Assembly (NCBI RefSeq): GCF_900106675.1
Contig: NZ_FNOB01000011.1
Coordinates: 1 to 64,000 of the forward strand
DNA length: 64,000 bases
Source of the DNA: Allgaiera indica
Lineage (GTDB): Bacteria > Pseudomonadota > Alphaproteobacteria > Rhodobacterales > Rhodobacteraceae
Direction: 5' to 3'
Translations under genes and position numbers: made by a program
Notes under the pieces: generated by a model
Database searches by the model: none
Seen by the model: only the letters and a program-made list of their open reading frames with translations
Told to the model about the DNA's origin: nothing
Shown: positions 1 to 8,557 of the stretch, one piece after another
Layout: each line of letters opens with the position of its first letter
How positions within the stretch are numbered: the first letter of the stretch is position 1

Positions 1-1
1 C

Positions 2-97
2 ACGCGCCCCAGAAAAACGCTGGGCTGGCAAACACCGGCAGAGGCTCTCGACCGGCTGCTCAAACAGGATATGATAGAAGGTGTTGCGACGACCGGT
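2..97 (+). pseudogene. IS30-family transposase, 3' remnant
   Basis: The frame opening at the window edge reads RPRKTLGWQTPAEALDRLL and then GVATTG, which is the typical carboxy end of IS30-family transposases. Only the last 32 or so codons are inside the window. The stop codon expected after GVATTG is missing because the frame runs on through GGA into unrelated sequence, so the end of the element has been damaged or was cut by the neighbouring IS3 fragment. The rest of the gene may lie upstream of the window. Confidence 0.75.
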
Positions 98-107
98 GGA
101 ATCCGCC

Positions 108-422
108 CAATACACCAGCGGGCAGTACCAGCACCTGCTTATCGACAATGGCATCACGTGCTCGATGAGCCGGGCCGGCAATGTCTGGGATCGAGCCATG
201 TGAACGCCACTGGTCCGAGAGACCATGGCGAGGTCAGCGATGGAGAGCTTCTTCTCTTCGCTGAAGACCGAACGGACCGCCTCCAAAGTCTACTGCACCC
301 GCGATGCCGCCCGCGCCGACGTGTTCGATTGCATCGAGCGCTTCTACAATCCGCGGCGGCGTCATTCAAAGCTCGGCTATCCAAGCCCCATGGCATTCGA
401 GGCCCGAGCTATGCAAACCTAA
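108..422 (+). pseudogene. IS3-family OrfB transposase, decayed 3' part
   Basis: In one frame the sequence reads QYTSGQYQHLLIDNGITCSM, then AGNVWD, and after an interruption SAMESFFSSLKTERTASKVY and NPRRRHSKLGYPSPMAFEA. This is the integrase core of an IS3-family OrfB from just after the second catalytic Asp to the natural end. The glutamate of the DDE triad (in AMESFF) survives, but the helix-turn-helix part and both Asp residues are gone. A short insert with an in-frame TGA at 201-203 splits the conserved VWDN(S/A)AMES block. The fragment abuts the IS30 remnant, so two IS elements have collided here. Confidence 0.85.
193..232. repeat. Approx. 38-bp palindrome-ended repeat, copy 1 (inside IS3 remnant)
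   Basis: About 39 net bases are inserted in the IS3 transposase between the codons for VWD and SAMES. The insert starts gagccatgt, has tggtccgag in the middle and ends ccatggcg. Its edges carry a perfect 6-bp inverted repeat, gccatg (195-200) and catggc (224-229). A closely similar sequence lies at 21970-22008 inside an unrelated IS5 transposase. Length, ends and repetition suggest a tiny mobile or scar-like element, but its class is unknown. Confidence 0.6.
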
Positions 423-696
423 CCCGGTGTCCACGAAACAGGCAGCAGCTCAGGGGCGCGAACACGCCTTTAGCCCCCCCCCTCACGCGATTCTGAAAGA
501 CCGCGGCGCCTCAAGATCCAGTCCACACAAGTACAAAAGGGCGCCGAAATCTGCTGAGGCCGATGCAGCGCCCTTTCCTTGGATGCCCCCCCCGGCTAGT
601 ATGCGCACCAGCCGCCATGGGGCCGGCAGGTACAGGCTGAGAACCCCGCAAAGGGGAAAGCGGACGCACCCGGAACGGTGCGCAAAGGGGGCAAGT
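423..696. other. Intergenic region upstream of the SPOR lipoprotein gene
   Basis: No coding frame with a recognisable product is seen in these 274 bases. The stretch holds C-rich tracts and ends in aaaggggg, a usable ribosome binding site for the gene starting at 697. The promoter of the SPOR-carboxypeptidase-tmk run should be here, but no convincing -35/-10 pair was found. Confidence 0.4.
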
Positions 697-1680
697 ATGG
701 CAGTATCCAAGATTTCGGCGCTTGTGCTGATGACGGTCGCGGCCACTGCGCTGGCGGGATGCCAGGACGGGGCGCAACCGTTCGGCTTCCTTAAGGGCAC
801 GGGCGGCAAGGCGGCCGCGGGCAAGACCGCCACGGCGGCGACGCCAGAAAGATCGGTCAAGCTGGTCGACCGCGATGTCGAGGCGCCCGAAATCTTTCAC
901 GTCACCGCCAAGGGCCTGTGGGATGGGCGGCCTTCGCTGGGGGGCGTCTGGGCCGCCTATCCCGGGGTCCAGAACCCCGAGCGCGTGATCATCCGCAACC
1001 CGAAGAGCGGCAAGTTCGTGATCGGGGCGCTGTTCAGGCGCGAAGACAACAACCCCGGCCCCAAGCTTCAGCTTTCCTCGGATGCCGCAACCGCGCTTGG
1101 CCTTTACGCGGGCGAGCCCGCGACCGTCAGCGTCACGGCCCTGCGCCGCGAAGAGGCCCCCGTGCCCGCGCCCGACGCCAAGGCGCCGGCCCTGGCCGCC
1201 AATGAACAGATCACCTCGAAGCCGCTGGCCTCGGAAGCGGCGCCCGCAAAGCCCGGATCGAAACCGGTGGCCGAGGTGGCCTCGAAGGCGCGTGCCGCGA
1301 TCGAGAAGGCACAGAACCGCAAGGCCGCGGCAGCCCCCAAGATGACTGCCTCGAAAACCGCGGCCGCGACAACGGCAAGCGCCGTGACATCCGCGCGTAA
1401 ACCCGAGGCGCGGCCCAAGGCGGCCGCCAAGCCGGCGCCAGCCTCAGGCGCGCGCGACTATCTGCAGATCGGGATCTTCAGCGTCGAGGCCAACGCCAAC
1501 CGCGCCGCGAACATGGTGTCGAAAGCCGGGGCTCTGGTCCATATCCGGACAGAGAAGAGCCACGGCAAGACCTTCTGGCGCGTCGTCGCGGGGCCCGCCA
1601 CGTCCGCGACCCAACGCCAAGCGCTGAAGGACAGCGTCAAGAAGCTTGGCTTCAACGATGCCTATTACGTCACCCGCTAG
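697..1680 (+). CDS. SPOR-domain lipoprotein
   Basis: This 327-residue protein is probably an outer-membrane or periplasmic lipoprotein that binds denuded glycan strands of peptidoglycan. The ATG at 697 is chosen because a purine-rich binding site precedes it and because it gives a signal peptide ending in the lipobox LAGC (Cys22). Residues 130-250 are an Ala/Lys/Pro-rich linker of low complexity. Residues 254-327, from DYLQIGIFSVEANANRAA to DAYYVTR, form a SPOR domain. It lies 20 bases before a D,D-carboxypeptidase gene, which fits a role in septal or cell-wall remodelling. The frame is open upstream of 697, but that part has no coding character. Confidence 0.85.
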   Translation: MAVSKISALVLMTVAATALAGCQDGAQPFGFLKGTGGKAAAGKTATAATPERSVKLVDRDVEAPEIFHVTAKGLWDGRPSLGGVWAAYPGVQNPERVIIRNPKSGKFVIGALFRREDNNPGPKLQLSSDAATALGLYAGEPATVSVTALRREEAPVPAPDAKAPALAANEQITSKPLASEAAPAKPGSKPVAEVASKARAAIEKAQNRKAAAAPKMTASKTAAATTASAVTSARKPEARPKAAAKPAPASGARDYLQIGIFSVEANANRAANMVSKAGALVHIRTEKSHGKTFWRVVAGPATSATQRQALKDSVKKLGFNDAYYVTR

Positions 1681-1700
1681 CACAGGAAGAAGCGCCACCG

Positions 1701-2870
1701 ATGATGTTTAGCCGCCTGCTTGCCCCCGTCCTGCTGATCGTCACCCTTGGCGCGGCCCATTCGGCCGCCGCGTTCGACACGATCGCCAGATCGGCCTATG
1801 TCGTCGATGTCACCACCGGCACGGTCCTGCTGTCGAAGAACGCCGACACGCCCGAACCGCCGGCGTCGATGTCGAAGCTGATGACGGTGGATCTGCTGTT
1901 CCAGGCCCTGGCCGACGGGCGGGTGAAGATGACCGATACCGCCACAGTCTCGCCCGATGCGGTACGACTGACGCATCTGGGCGGATCGACCATGTACCTC
2001 AAGGTCGGTGACCGGCCGACGATCAAGCAACTGATCCAGGGGATCATCGTCAATTCCGGCAACGACGCCTGCGTCGCCGTGGCCGAGAAACTGGCCGGCA
2101 CCGAAAGCGCCTTTGCCAAGATGATGAACGCCAAGGCCAAGGAACTGGGGCTGAAGCATTCCGAATTCGCCAATGCCTCGGGCTGGCCGAACCCGCATCA
2201 GCTGATGTCCATGCATGACCTGGCGATGCTGGCCATGCACATCATCAAGACCTACCCGCAATATTACCACTTCTTCGGCGAAACCGAATACGATTACGAC
2301 GACCGCGCCCCCGGCAATCGATTCAACCGCAACCCGTTGCTGGGGCTGGGGATCGGCGCCGACGGCATGAAGACCGGCCATACCGTGGCCTCGGGCTACG
2401 GCCTCGTCGGCACCGCCAAGCGCGACGGGCGCCGGGTGCTGGTGGTGCTCAACGGCCTGCCGACCGAACAAAGCCGCGGCACCGAGGGCGAAAAGCTGAT
2501 CAACTGGGCCTTTGGCCAGTTCTCGATCAAGGAAGTCGCGAAGAAGGGCCAGGTCCTGGCCGAGGCCCCGGTCTGGATGGGCGACGCGTCCCAGGTGGGG
2601 CTGGCACCGGCGAAGGATCTGAAGCTGCTGGTGCCGGTGGTCGGCGGCAGCCAGGTCAGCGCCAAGGTGATCTACGACGCGCCCCTGAAGGCGCCGATCA
2701 AGGCGGGAACCAAGGTGGCGGATCTGGTGGTCTCGGCGCCCGGGCTGCAGGACCGCACGATCCCGCTGGTGGCGGCCTCGACGGTGCGCAGGGGCGGCGT
2801 GACCAAACGCCTGACCACGGCGGCGGCGCAGCTGTTTCGCCAGGTCGCCGGCCAGGCCGTGAACATGTGA
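1701..2870 (+). CDS. D-alanyl-D-alanine carboxypeptidase (PBP5/6 type, S11)
   Basis: The enzyme removes the terminal D-Ala of peptidoglycan pentapeptides in the periplasm. The 389-residue product has a signal peptide (about residues 1-24) and the three penicillin-binding motifs in order: SxxK as SMSK at 56-59, SGN at 119-121 and KTG at 224-226. The part after about residue 270 matches the beta-rich C-terminal domain of PBP5-type enzymes, and the Arg-rich tail could form the membrane-anchoring helix. It follows the SPOR gene closely and precedes tmk by 22 bases, so the three are probably co-transcribed. Confidence 0.95.
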   Translation: MMFSRLLAPVLLIVTLGAAHSAAAFDTIARSAYVVDVTTGTVLLSKNADTPEPPASMSKLMTVDLLFQALADGRVKMTDTATVSPDAVRLTHLGGSTMYLKVGDRPTIKQLIQGIIVNSGNDACVAVAEKLAGTESAFAKMMNAKAKELGLKHSEFANASGWPNPHQLMSMHDLAMLAMHIIKTYPQYYHFFGETEYDYDDRAPGNRFNRNPLLGLGIGADGMKTGHTVASGYGLVGTAKRDGRRVLVVLNGLPTEQSRGTEGEKLINWAFGQFSIKEVAKKGQVLAEAPVWMGDASQVGLAPAKDLKLLVPVVGGSQVSAKVIYDAPLKAPIKAGTKVADLVVSAPGLQDRTIPLVAASTVRRGGVTKRLTTAAAQLFRQVAGQAVNM

Positions 2871-2892
2871 CCCGGCGCGGGAAGGAACACGG

Positions 2893-3531
2893 GTGTTCAT
2901 CAGCTTCGAGGGCATAGACGGCTCGGGCAAATCCACCCAGGCCCGGCTTCTGGCCGAAGCGCTGCGCGCCGAGGGCCGCGAGGTCGTGCTGACGCGCGAG
3001 CCCGGCGGATCCCCGGGCGCCGAGGAGATCCGCCGCCTGGTACTGGAAGGCGACCCCGACCGCTGGTCGGCCGAGACCGAGATCCTGCTGTTCACCGCCG
3101 CCCGCCGCGATCACCTGGAAAAGACTATCCGTCCGGCGCTGGCGGCGGGCAAGATCGTGATCTCCGACCGTTTCGCCGACAGCACCCGGCTTTATCAGGG
3201 CATCACCCGGGGCGATCTGCGCGCCGTGGTCGACCGGCTGCACGATCTGATGATCGGGATCGAGCCCGACCTGACCCTGATCATCGACATGGACCCGGCC
3301 GAGGGCCTGGCCCGCGCCCTGGGCCGCCAGGGCACCGAAGAGCGGTTCGAAAGCTTCGGCGAAGGGCTTCAGGTACGGATGCGCGACGGCTTCCTGGCGC
3401 TGGCGCGCGAATTCCCGACCCGCTGCGTCGTCGTCGACGGCGCCCGCACGGCCGACGTGGTCGCCGCCGATGCCGCCCGCATCACCCGCGACCGGCTGAT
3501 GCGCACCAGGGACGGGGCCCTCGGCGCATGA
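2893..3531 (+). CDS. tmk: Thymidylate kinase
   Basis: The enzyme phosphorylates dTMP to dTDP in the cytoplasm for DNA synthesis. The 212-residue protein starts at a GTG (2893) and has the P-loop GIDGSGKST at residues 7-15, the substrate-site motif TREPGGSPGAE, and the DR(F/Y) motif in ISDRFADSTRLYQG near residue 97. Its length is typical. Its stop overlaps the holB start in an ATGA, the usual tmk-holB coupling. Confidence 0.97.
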   Translation: MFISFEGIDGSGKSTQARLLAEALRAEGREVVLTREPGGSPGAEEIRRLVLEGDPDRWSAETEILLFTAARRDHLEKTIRPALAAGKIVISDRFADSTRLYQGITRGDLRAVVDRLHDLMIGIEPDLTLIIDMDPAEGLARALGRQGTEERFESFGEGLQVRMRDGFLALAREFPTRCVVVDGARTADVVAADAARITRDRLMRTRDGALGA

Positions 3532-4658
3532 GCGATGATCCCACCCCCGAGGCCGACCGCGTCGAAGGCGCCCCCCACCCGCGCGAGACCCGGGCGCTGA
3601 TCGGCCAGTCCGCGGCCGAGGTGGCGTTTCTTGATGCCTATCGCGCCGGTCGGCTGCACCATGGCTGGCTGATCACCGGCCCGCGCGGCGTCGGCAAGGC
3701 GACGCTGGCCTGGCGCATCGCGCGCTTCCTGCTGGCCGAGGAACCGGCGGGCGACACGGGCCTCTTCGGCGCCCCTCCCCCGCCCGAAAGCCTGGACATC
3801 CCCGACGACCACCCTGTCGCGCGCCGCATGGCCGCGCTGTCCGAGGGGCGGCTGTTTCTGCTGCGCCGCGCCTGGGACGCCGACAAGAAGCGCCTCAAGG
3901 CGCAGATCACCGTGGACGAGGCGCGCAAGCTGAAGGGTTTCTTCGGCCTGTCCTCGGCCGATGGCGGGCGGCGCGTGGTGATCGTCGACGCCGCGGACGA
4001 GATGAACGTCTCGGCCGCCAACGCGCTTCTGAAACTGCTGGAGGAGCCGCCTGCCAACACCTCCCTTCTGCTGGTCAGCCACCAGCCCTCGCGCCTGTTG
4101 CCGACGATCCGCTCGCGCTGCCGCGAATTGCGGCTGACGACGCTTTCACCCGACGACATGGCCGCCGCGCTTGCGGCCGCGGGCTGTGCGGCTGGGGCCG
4201 ACACGGCGGCGCTGGCCGAACTGTCCGCCGGCGCGGTGGGAGAGGCCGTGCGGCTGACCAACCTGGGCGGGCTGGAAGGCTATGCCGATCTGGTGCGGCT
4301 GTTTTCCGATGTTCCCGGCCTCGACCGTGCCCGCGCGATCCGGCTGGCCGAGGCCTGCGCCGGGCGCGGCGCCGAGGACCGGCTGGACCTGACCATCGGC
4401 CTGATCGAAACCTTCCTGGCCCGCCTTGCCCGCGCCGGCGCCACCCGCCGCACCCCGCCCGAGGCCGCGGCGGGCGAGGCCGCGCTTTTCGCCCGCCTCG
4501 CGCCCGACGCCGGCGCCGCCCGCCGCTGGGCCGATCTGCACCAAAGCCTGGGGGCCGAGGCCCGCCACGGCCGGGCGGTCAACCTTGACCCTGCCGCGCT
4601 GGTGCTCGATATGATCCTAAAGATCGACGAAGCGGCGGCCGGGGTCGCCGCACACTGA
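3528..4658 (+). CDS. holB: DNA polymerase III subunit delta'
   Basis: This is the delta' subunit of the clamp loader that places the beta clamp on primed DNA. The 376-residue AAA+ protein has a P-loop-like GPRGVGKATL at residues 51-60 and the SNALLKLLEEPP region (as AANALLKLLEEPPANTSLLL), followed by the arginine-finger segment PTIRSRCRELRL. Start and stop overlap with tmk (ATGA) indicates translational coupling. The C-terminal third is Ala-rich and less conserved, as is normal for delta'. Confidence 0.95.
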   Translation: MSDDPTPEADRVEGAPHPRETRALIGQSAAEVAFLDAYRAGRLHHGWLITGPRGVGKATLAWRIARFLLAEEPAGDTGLFGAPPPPESLDIPDDHPVARRMAALSEGRLFLLRRAWDADKKRLKAQITVDEARKLKGFFGLSSADGGRRVVIVDAADEMNVSAANALLKLLEEPPANTSLLLVSHQPSRLLPTIRSRCRELRLTTLSPDDMAAALAAAGCAAGADTAALAELSAGAVGEAVRLTNLGGLEGYADLVRLFSDVPGLDRARAIRLAEACAGRGAEDRLDLTIGLIETFLARLARAGATRRTPPEAAAGEAALFARLAPDAGAARRWADLHQSLGAEARHGRAVNLDPAALVLDMILKIDEAAAGVAAH

Positions 4659-4666
4659 GGGCCCCG

Positions 4667-5476
4667 ATGACAGCCGACATCGTAGACAGCCATTGCCACC
4701 TCGACTTTCCCGATTTCGAGGGTCAGCTTGACGCCGTCATCGCCCGCGCGGCCGAGGCCGGGGTGACGCGCATGGTCACCATCTGCACCCGACTGCGCAA
4801 CGAACCCGCCGTCCGCGCCATCGCCGAGGCGCATGATCCGGTGTTCTACGCCGCGGGCACCCATCCGATGAGCGCCGCCGAGGAACCGCTTGCCACGGTC
4901 GAGCAGCTGGTCGCGCTGGCCGCACATCCGAAATTCGTGGGCATCGGCGAGACCGGGCTGGATTACCACTACACCGCCGAAAGCAAGGCGGTGCAGAAGC
5001 AAAGCCTGCGCATCCACATCGCGGCGGCGCGCGAAACCGGGCTGCCGCTGATCATCCACGCCCGCGACGCCGACGACGACATGGCGCAGATCCTGACGGA
5101 AGAGCACCGCGCCGGCCCCTACCCTTGCGTGATGCACTGCTTCTCGTCCTCGGCGACACTTGGCCGCGCCGCGCTGGATCTGGGCTTTTACCTGTCGATG
5201 TCGGGGATCGCGGCCTTCCCGCGCTCGACCGAACTGCGCGAGATCTTCGCCGCCGCCCCGGTCGACCGGATCCTGGTGGAAACCGACAGCCCCTACCTTG
5301 CCCCGCCGCCGCACCGCGGCAAGCGCAACGAACCGGCCTTCACCGCCCACACCGCCAGGGTGGGCGCCGAGGTCTTCGGCCTCTCCTACGAGGATTTCGC
5401 GGCCCGGACCTCGGCCAATTTCGACCGGCTCTTTGCCAAGGCCGCCGCCTGGCGCGGCGCGCAAGGGACCGCGTGA
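4667..5476 (+). CDS. TatD-family metal-dependent hydrolase (YcfH-like DNase)
   Basis: The family contains metal-dependent deoxyribonucleases with a TIM-barrel fold. The 269-residue product has the metal-binding HxH near the amino end (DSHCHLDF, His9 and His11), Glu95 in GIGETGLDYHY, the histidines in IIHARDADDD and VMHCFSSS, and the closing Asp in VETDSPYLAPPPHRG. It starts 8 bases after holB and its TGA overlaps the ATG of the next gene. The tmk-holB-tatD-MBL order is common in alphaproteobacteria. Confidence 0.93.
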   Translation: MTADIVDSHCHLDFPDFEGQLDAVIARAAEAGVTRMVTICTRLRNEPAVRAIAEAHDPVFYAAGTHPMSAAEEPLATVEQLVALAAHPKFVGIGETGLDYHYTAESKAVQKQSLRIHIAAARETGLPLIIHARDADDDMAQILTEEHRAGPYPCVMHCFSSSATLGRAALDLGFYLSMSGIAAFPRSTELREIFAAAPVDRILVETDSPYLAPPPHRGKRNEPAFTAHTARVGAEVFGLSYEDFAARTSANFDRLFAKAAAWRGAQGTA

Positions 5477-6273
5477 TGGCCAGGCTGCGCTTCACCATCC
5501 TGGGCTGCGGCTCCTCTGGCGGGGTGCCGCGGCTGGGCGGGCATTGGGGCGAATGCGACCCTCAAAACCCCAAGAACCAGCGCCGCCGCTGTTCGCTGCT
5601 GGTCGAGCGCGAGGACGCCCAGGGCACCACGCGGGTGCTGATCGACACCACCCCCGACATGCGCGGCCAGCTTCTGGACGCGGGCGTCGGGCGGCTCGAC
5701 GCGGTGGTCTATACCCATTCCCATGCCGACCATGTGCACGGCATCGACGACCTGCGCCAGATCGTCTTCAACATGCGCCGCCGCCTGCCCGTCTGGGCCG
5801 ACGGCGACACGCAGGAGGCGCTGATCGCACGCTTCGGCTATGCCTTCGTGCAGCCCCAGGGCAGCCCCTATCCGCCGATCCTGGACCTGCACACGATCAA
5901 GGGCCCCTTCGACATCGCGGGCGAAGGCGGCACGCTGACCTTCCATCCGTTCCGGGTGGGCCACGGGTCGATCGATGCGCTGGGGTTCCGGATCGCCGGT
6001 CTTGCCTATCTGCCCGACGTGGCCGAAATCTACGAAGACGCCTGGGGCGCGCTGGAAGGCCTCGATTGCTGGGTGCTCGACGCGCTGCGCCGCCAGCCGC
6101 ATCCGACCCATGTACATCTGGACCGCGCCCTGGAATGGATCGCCCGCGTGGCGCCGCGCCGAGCGGTGCTGACCAACATGCATATCGACCTGGATTACGA
6201 AACGGTGCGCGCCGAGACCCCCGACCACGTCACCCCCGCGCATGACGGCATGATCATCGAATACGAGGTCTGA
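5476..6273 (+). CDS. MBL-fold metallohydrolase (PhnP-like phosphodiesterase family)
   Basis: The 265-residue product is a metallo-beta-lactamase-fold hydrolase. The ATG at 5476 overlaps the tatD stop as TGATG, which fixes the start. The zinc motif is HSHADH at residues 81-86, preceded by GCGSSGGVPRLGG at 10-22, a hallmark of the PhnP / cyclic-phosphate phosphodiesterase branch. A later region ends in TNMHIDLDYETV, which carries the last metal His. There is no phosphonate gene nearby, so the substrate cannot be named. Genes of this type often follow tatD. Confidence 0.9.
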   Translation: MARLRFTILGCGSSGGVPRLGGHWGECDPQNPKNQRRRCSLLVEREDAQGTTRVLIDTTPDMRGQLLDAGVGRLDAVVYTHSHADHVHGIDDLRQIVFNMRRRLPVWADGDTQEALIARFGYAFVQPQGSPYPPILDLHTIKGPFDIAGEGGTLTFHPFRVGHGSIDALGFRIAGLAYLPDVAEIYEDAWGALEGLDCWVLDALRRQPHPTHVHLDRALEWIARVAPRRAVLTNMHIDLDYETVRAETPDHVTPAHDGMIIEYEV

Positions 6274-6277
6274 CGCG

Positions 6278-7207
6278 GTGGAGGCGCTTATCGAGGTCGT
6301 CCTGCCGGTTTTTCTGGTCATCGGCTTCGGCTATGGCGTCGCCTGGAAGGGCTGGTTCGCGGAAGAGCATGTCGATGGGCTGATGAAATTCGCCCAGCAA
6401 TTCGCCATTCCCTGCCTGCTGTTTCGCGCCATCTCGCGCCTCGATCTGGGACAGGAATTCAACCTGCCGCTGTTGGTCAGCTTCTATGCCGGCGCGGTCA
6501 GCGGCTTTCTGGCGGCGATGCTGGGCGCGCGGTTCATCTTCAAGCGCCCCTGGGAGGACAGCGTCGCCATCGGCTTCTGCGGGCTGTTTTCCAATTCGCT
6601 GCTCTTGGGCCTGCCGATCACCGAACGCGCCTATGGCACGGGCGCGCTGGCGGCGAACTACGCCATCATCGCGCTGCATGCGCCGATCTGCTATGCGCTG
6701 GGGATCACCACGATGGAAGTGGTGCGCCACCGCGGCGGCGGGTTGGCGGCGACGGGACGGCGGGTGTTCCGAGCGATGTTCAGCAATGCGCTGGTGATCG
6801 GGATCGCGCTGGGCTTCGTGGTCAATATCGGGCATGTGCCGCTGCCCGGCGTCTTCACCGACGCGCTGGACCTGATGGTGCGCGCGGCGCTGCCTGCGGC
6901 GCTGTTCGGGCTGGGCGGCGTGCTTTACCGCTATCGGCCAGAGGGCGACCTGCGCACCGTGCTTTACGTCTGCGCCTGTTCGCTGATCCTGCATCCGGTG
7001 ATCACCTGGTCGCTGGGGTCCGGCTTCGGCCTGGGCACCGCGCCGTTCCGCTCGGCCGTGGTGACCGCGGCGATGCCGCCTGGGGTGAACGCCTATGTCT
7101 TCGCCAACATGTATGGCGTGGGCAAACGCGTGGCCGCGACCACCGTGCTGCTGGCCACCACCTTCGCCATCATCACCGCCTGGGTGTGGCTGTCGCTTCT
7201 GCCGTGA
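6278..7207 (+). CDS. AEC-family (auxin efflux carrier type) permease
   Basis: The 309-residue protein is mostly hydrophobic and reads as about ten membrane segments in two halves, as in the AEC/bile-acid-sodium-symporter-like fold. Typical stretches are FSNSLLLGLPITERAYG in the middle and MPPGVNAYVFANMYGVGKR near the end. Members export small organic acids, but no substrate can be read from the sequence. Translation starts at a GTG four bases after the MBL gene, so it is likely read from the same mRNA. Confidence 0.85.
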   Translation: MEALIEVVLPVFLVIGFGYGVAWKGWFAEEHVDGLMKFAQQFAIPCLLFRAISRLDLGQEFNLPLLVSFYAGAVSGFLAAMLGARFIFKRPWEDSVAIGFCGLFSNSLLLGLPITERAYGTGALAANYAIIALHAPICYALGITTMEVVRHRGGGLAATGRRVFRAMFSNALVIGIALGFVVNIGHVPLPGVFTDALDLMVRAALPAALFGLGGVLYRYRPEGDLRTVLYVCACSLILHPVITWSLGSGFGLGTAPFRSAVVTAAMPPGVNAYVFANMYGVGKRVAATTVLLATTFAIITAWVWLSLLP

Positions 7208-7274
7208 GGCGCCGCGCGCTAGGCGGAATCTCCGCGCCATGGTATCATTGCGACGCGAACGGGAGGGCCCGGTG

Positions 7275-8435
7275 ATGACGAAGCTTGGATTGACCTTGCT
7301 GATCGGCACGACCAAGGGCGCCTTCCTGGCCGACGGCGGCGGCGACCGCAGCGGTTGGCGCGTGCGCGGCCCGTTCTGCGGCGGCTGGCCCATCAACCAC
7401 GTCATCGGCGATCCCGACAGCGGCACGATCTGGGCCGGCGGCGGCGGCGATTGGTTCGGCGCCGGGGTCTGGCGCTCCTCGGACGGGGGCGAGACCTGGG
7501 ATCTTACCCGCCTCAGCCCCGGGCAGATGGACGAATGGGCCGCGAATGACGCCGACTTCGCCAGCATGATCGGATGGGAGGCGGCCGAGCTTCCGTTCAA
7601 GGGCCTGTTCTCGCAGGTCTGGTCGCTGAATTTCGCCCATGGCACGCTGCATGTCGGCACCAAGCCCGCAAACCTGCTGCGCAGCCGCGACGGCGGCGAA
7701 AGCTTCGAGCGGGTCGAGGGGCTGACCGATCATCCCTCGGCCGCCGACTGGTCGCCGGGCGCGGCGGGGCTGGTGCTGCACACGATCGTCCCCGATCCCG
7801 GCGATGCGCGGAAGATGTGGGTGGGGATATCCGCCGCGGGCGTCTTCGCCACCGAGGACGGCGGCACCAGCTGGGAGCGCCGCAACCGCCTGTCGAATGC
7901 CGAGGCCTGCGATCACCACAGCCACCCTGCCGGCCCGAAGGACGGCGAGATCGGCCACTGCGTCCACAACATGATGCGCGCGCCGGGCGATGGCGCCCTG
8001 CTGTACCAGCAAAATCACCACGGCGTCTGGCGCAGCGCCGATGGAGGCCGCAGCTGGGAAGACATCACCCAGGGTCTGCCCTCGACCTTCGGCTTCCCGA
8101 TCCGGGTCCACCCGCGCGATCCGCGCCGGATCTGGACGATTCCGCTGAACGGCGACATGGCGGGCCGCTTTCCGCCGGATGCCGCCGCGGCGGTCTGGCG
8201 GTCCTCGGACAGGGGCGACAGCTGGCAGCCGATGCGCCGGGGGCTGCCGCAGGAAGGCTGTTTCTTCACCGTGCTGCGGCAGGCCATGGCCGGCGACGGG
8301 CGCGATCCGGCCGGTGTCTACTTCGGGACCAACAGCGGCTCTGTCTTCGCCAGTTTGGACGAGGGGGACAGCTGGGGCGAAATCGTCCGCCATCTGCCCA
8401 CGATCCTTTCTGTCGAGACGCTGGACCGGGCTTGA
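7275..8435 (+). CDS. BNR/Asp-box beta-propeller protein (sialidase-like fold)
   Basis: The 386-residue product has at least six Asp-box repeats: SSDGGETW, SRDGGESF, TEDGGTSW, SADGGRSW, SSDRGDSW and SLDEGDSW. They are spaced as in VPS10/sortilin-like or sialidase-like propellers. There is no signal peptide from the ATG at 7275, so it is probably cytoplasmic. The start is chosen because a GGGAGGG site lies 9 bases upstream; an in-frame ATG at 7239 would add 12 residues. The true sialidase Arg triad is not evident, so enzymatic activity should not be assumed. Confidence 0.8.
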   Translation: MTKLGLTLLIGTTKGAFLADGGGDRSGWRVRGPFCGGWPINHVIGDPDSGTIWAGGGGDWFGAGVWRSSDGGETWDLTRLSPGQMDEWAANDADFASMIGWEAAELPFKGLFSQVWSLNFAHGTLHVGTKPANLLRSRDGGESFERVEGLTDHPSAADWSPGAAGLVLHTIVPDPGDARKMWVGISAAGVFATEDGGTSWERRNRLSNAEACDHHSHPAGPKDGEIGHCVHNMMRAPGDGALLYQQNHHGVWRSADGGRSWEDITQGLPSTFGFPIRVHPRDPRRIWTIPLNGDMAGRFPPDAAAAVWRSSDRGDSWQPMRRGLPQEGCFFTVLRQAMAGDGRDPAGVYFGTNSGSVFASLDEGDSWGEIVRHLPTILSVETLDRA

Positions 8436-8557
8436 ACGACGGCGCAGCCCCCCATCCGACGGCCTTTCAGCCGGCTAACCCCGAGACAGCGGCAACGACG
8501 AGCCCGCACCCGAGCGCCGCGCCCGAATTCGGACCCCGCCATGCTGGATTGCACCGC

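Noticed and set aside
7275-8435. Reading the BNR protein as a true sialidase
   Set aside because: Asp-box repeats are present but the Arg triad and Tyr/Glu catalytic residues were not found; propeller proteins of many functions carry Asp boxes.
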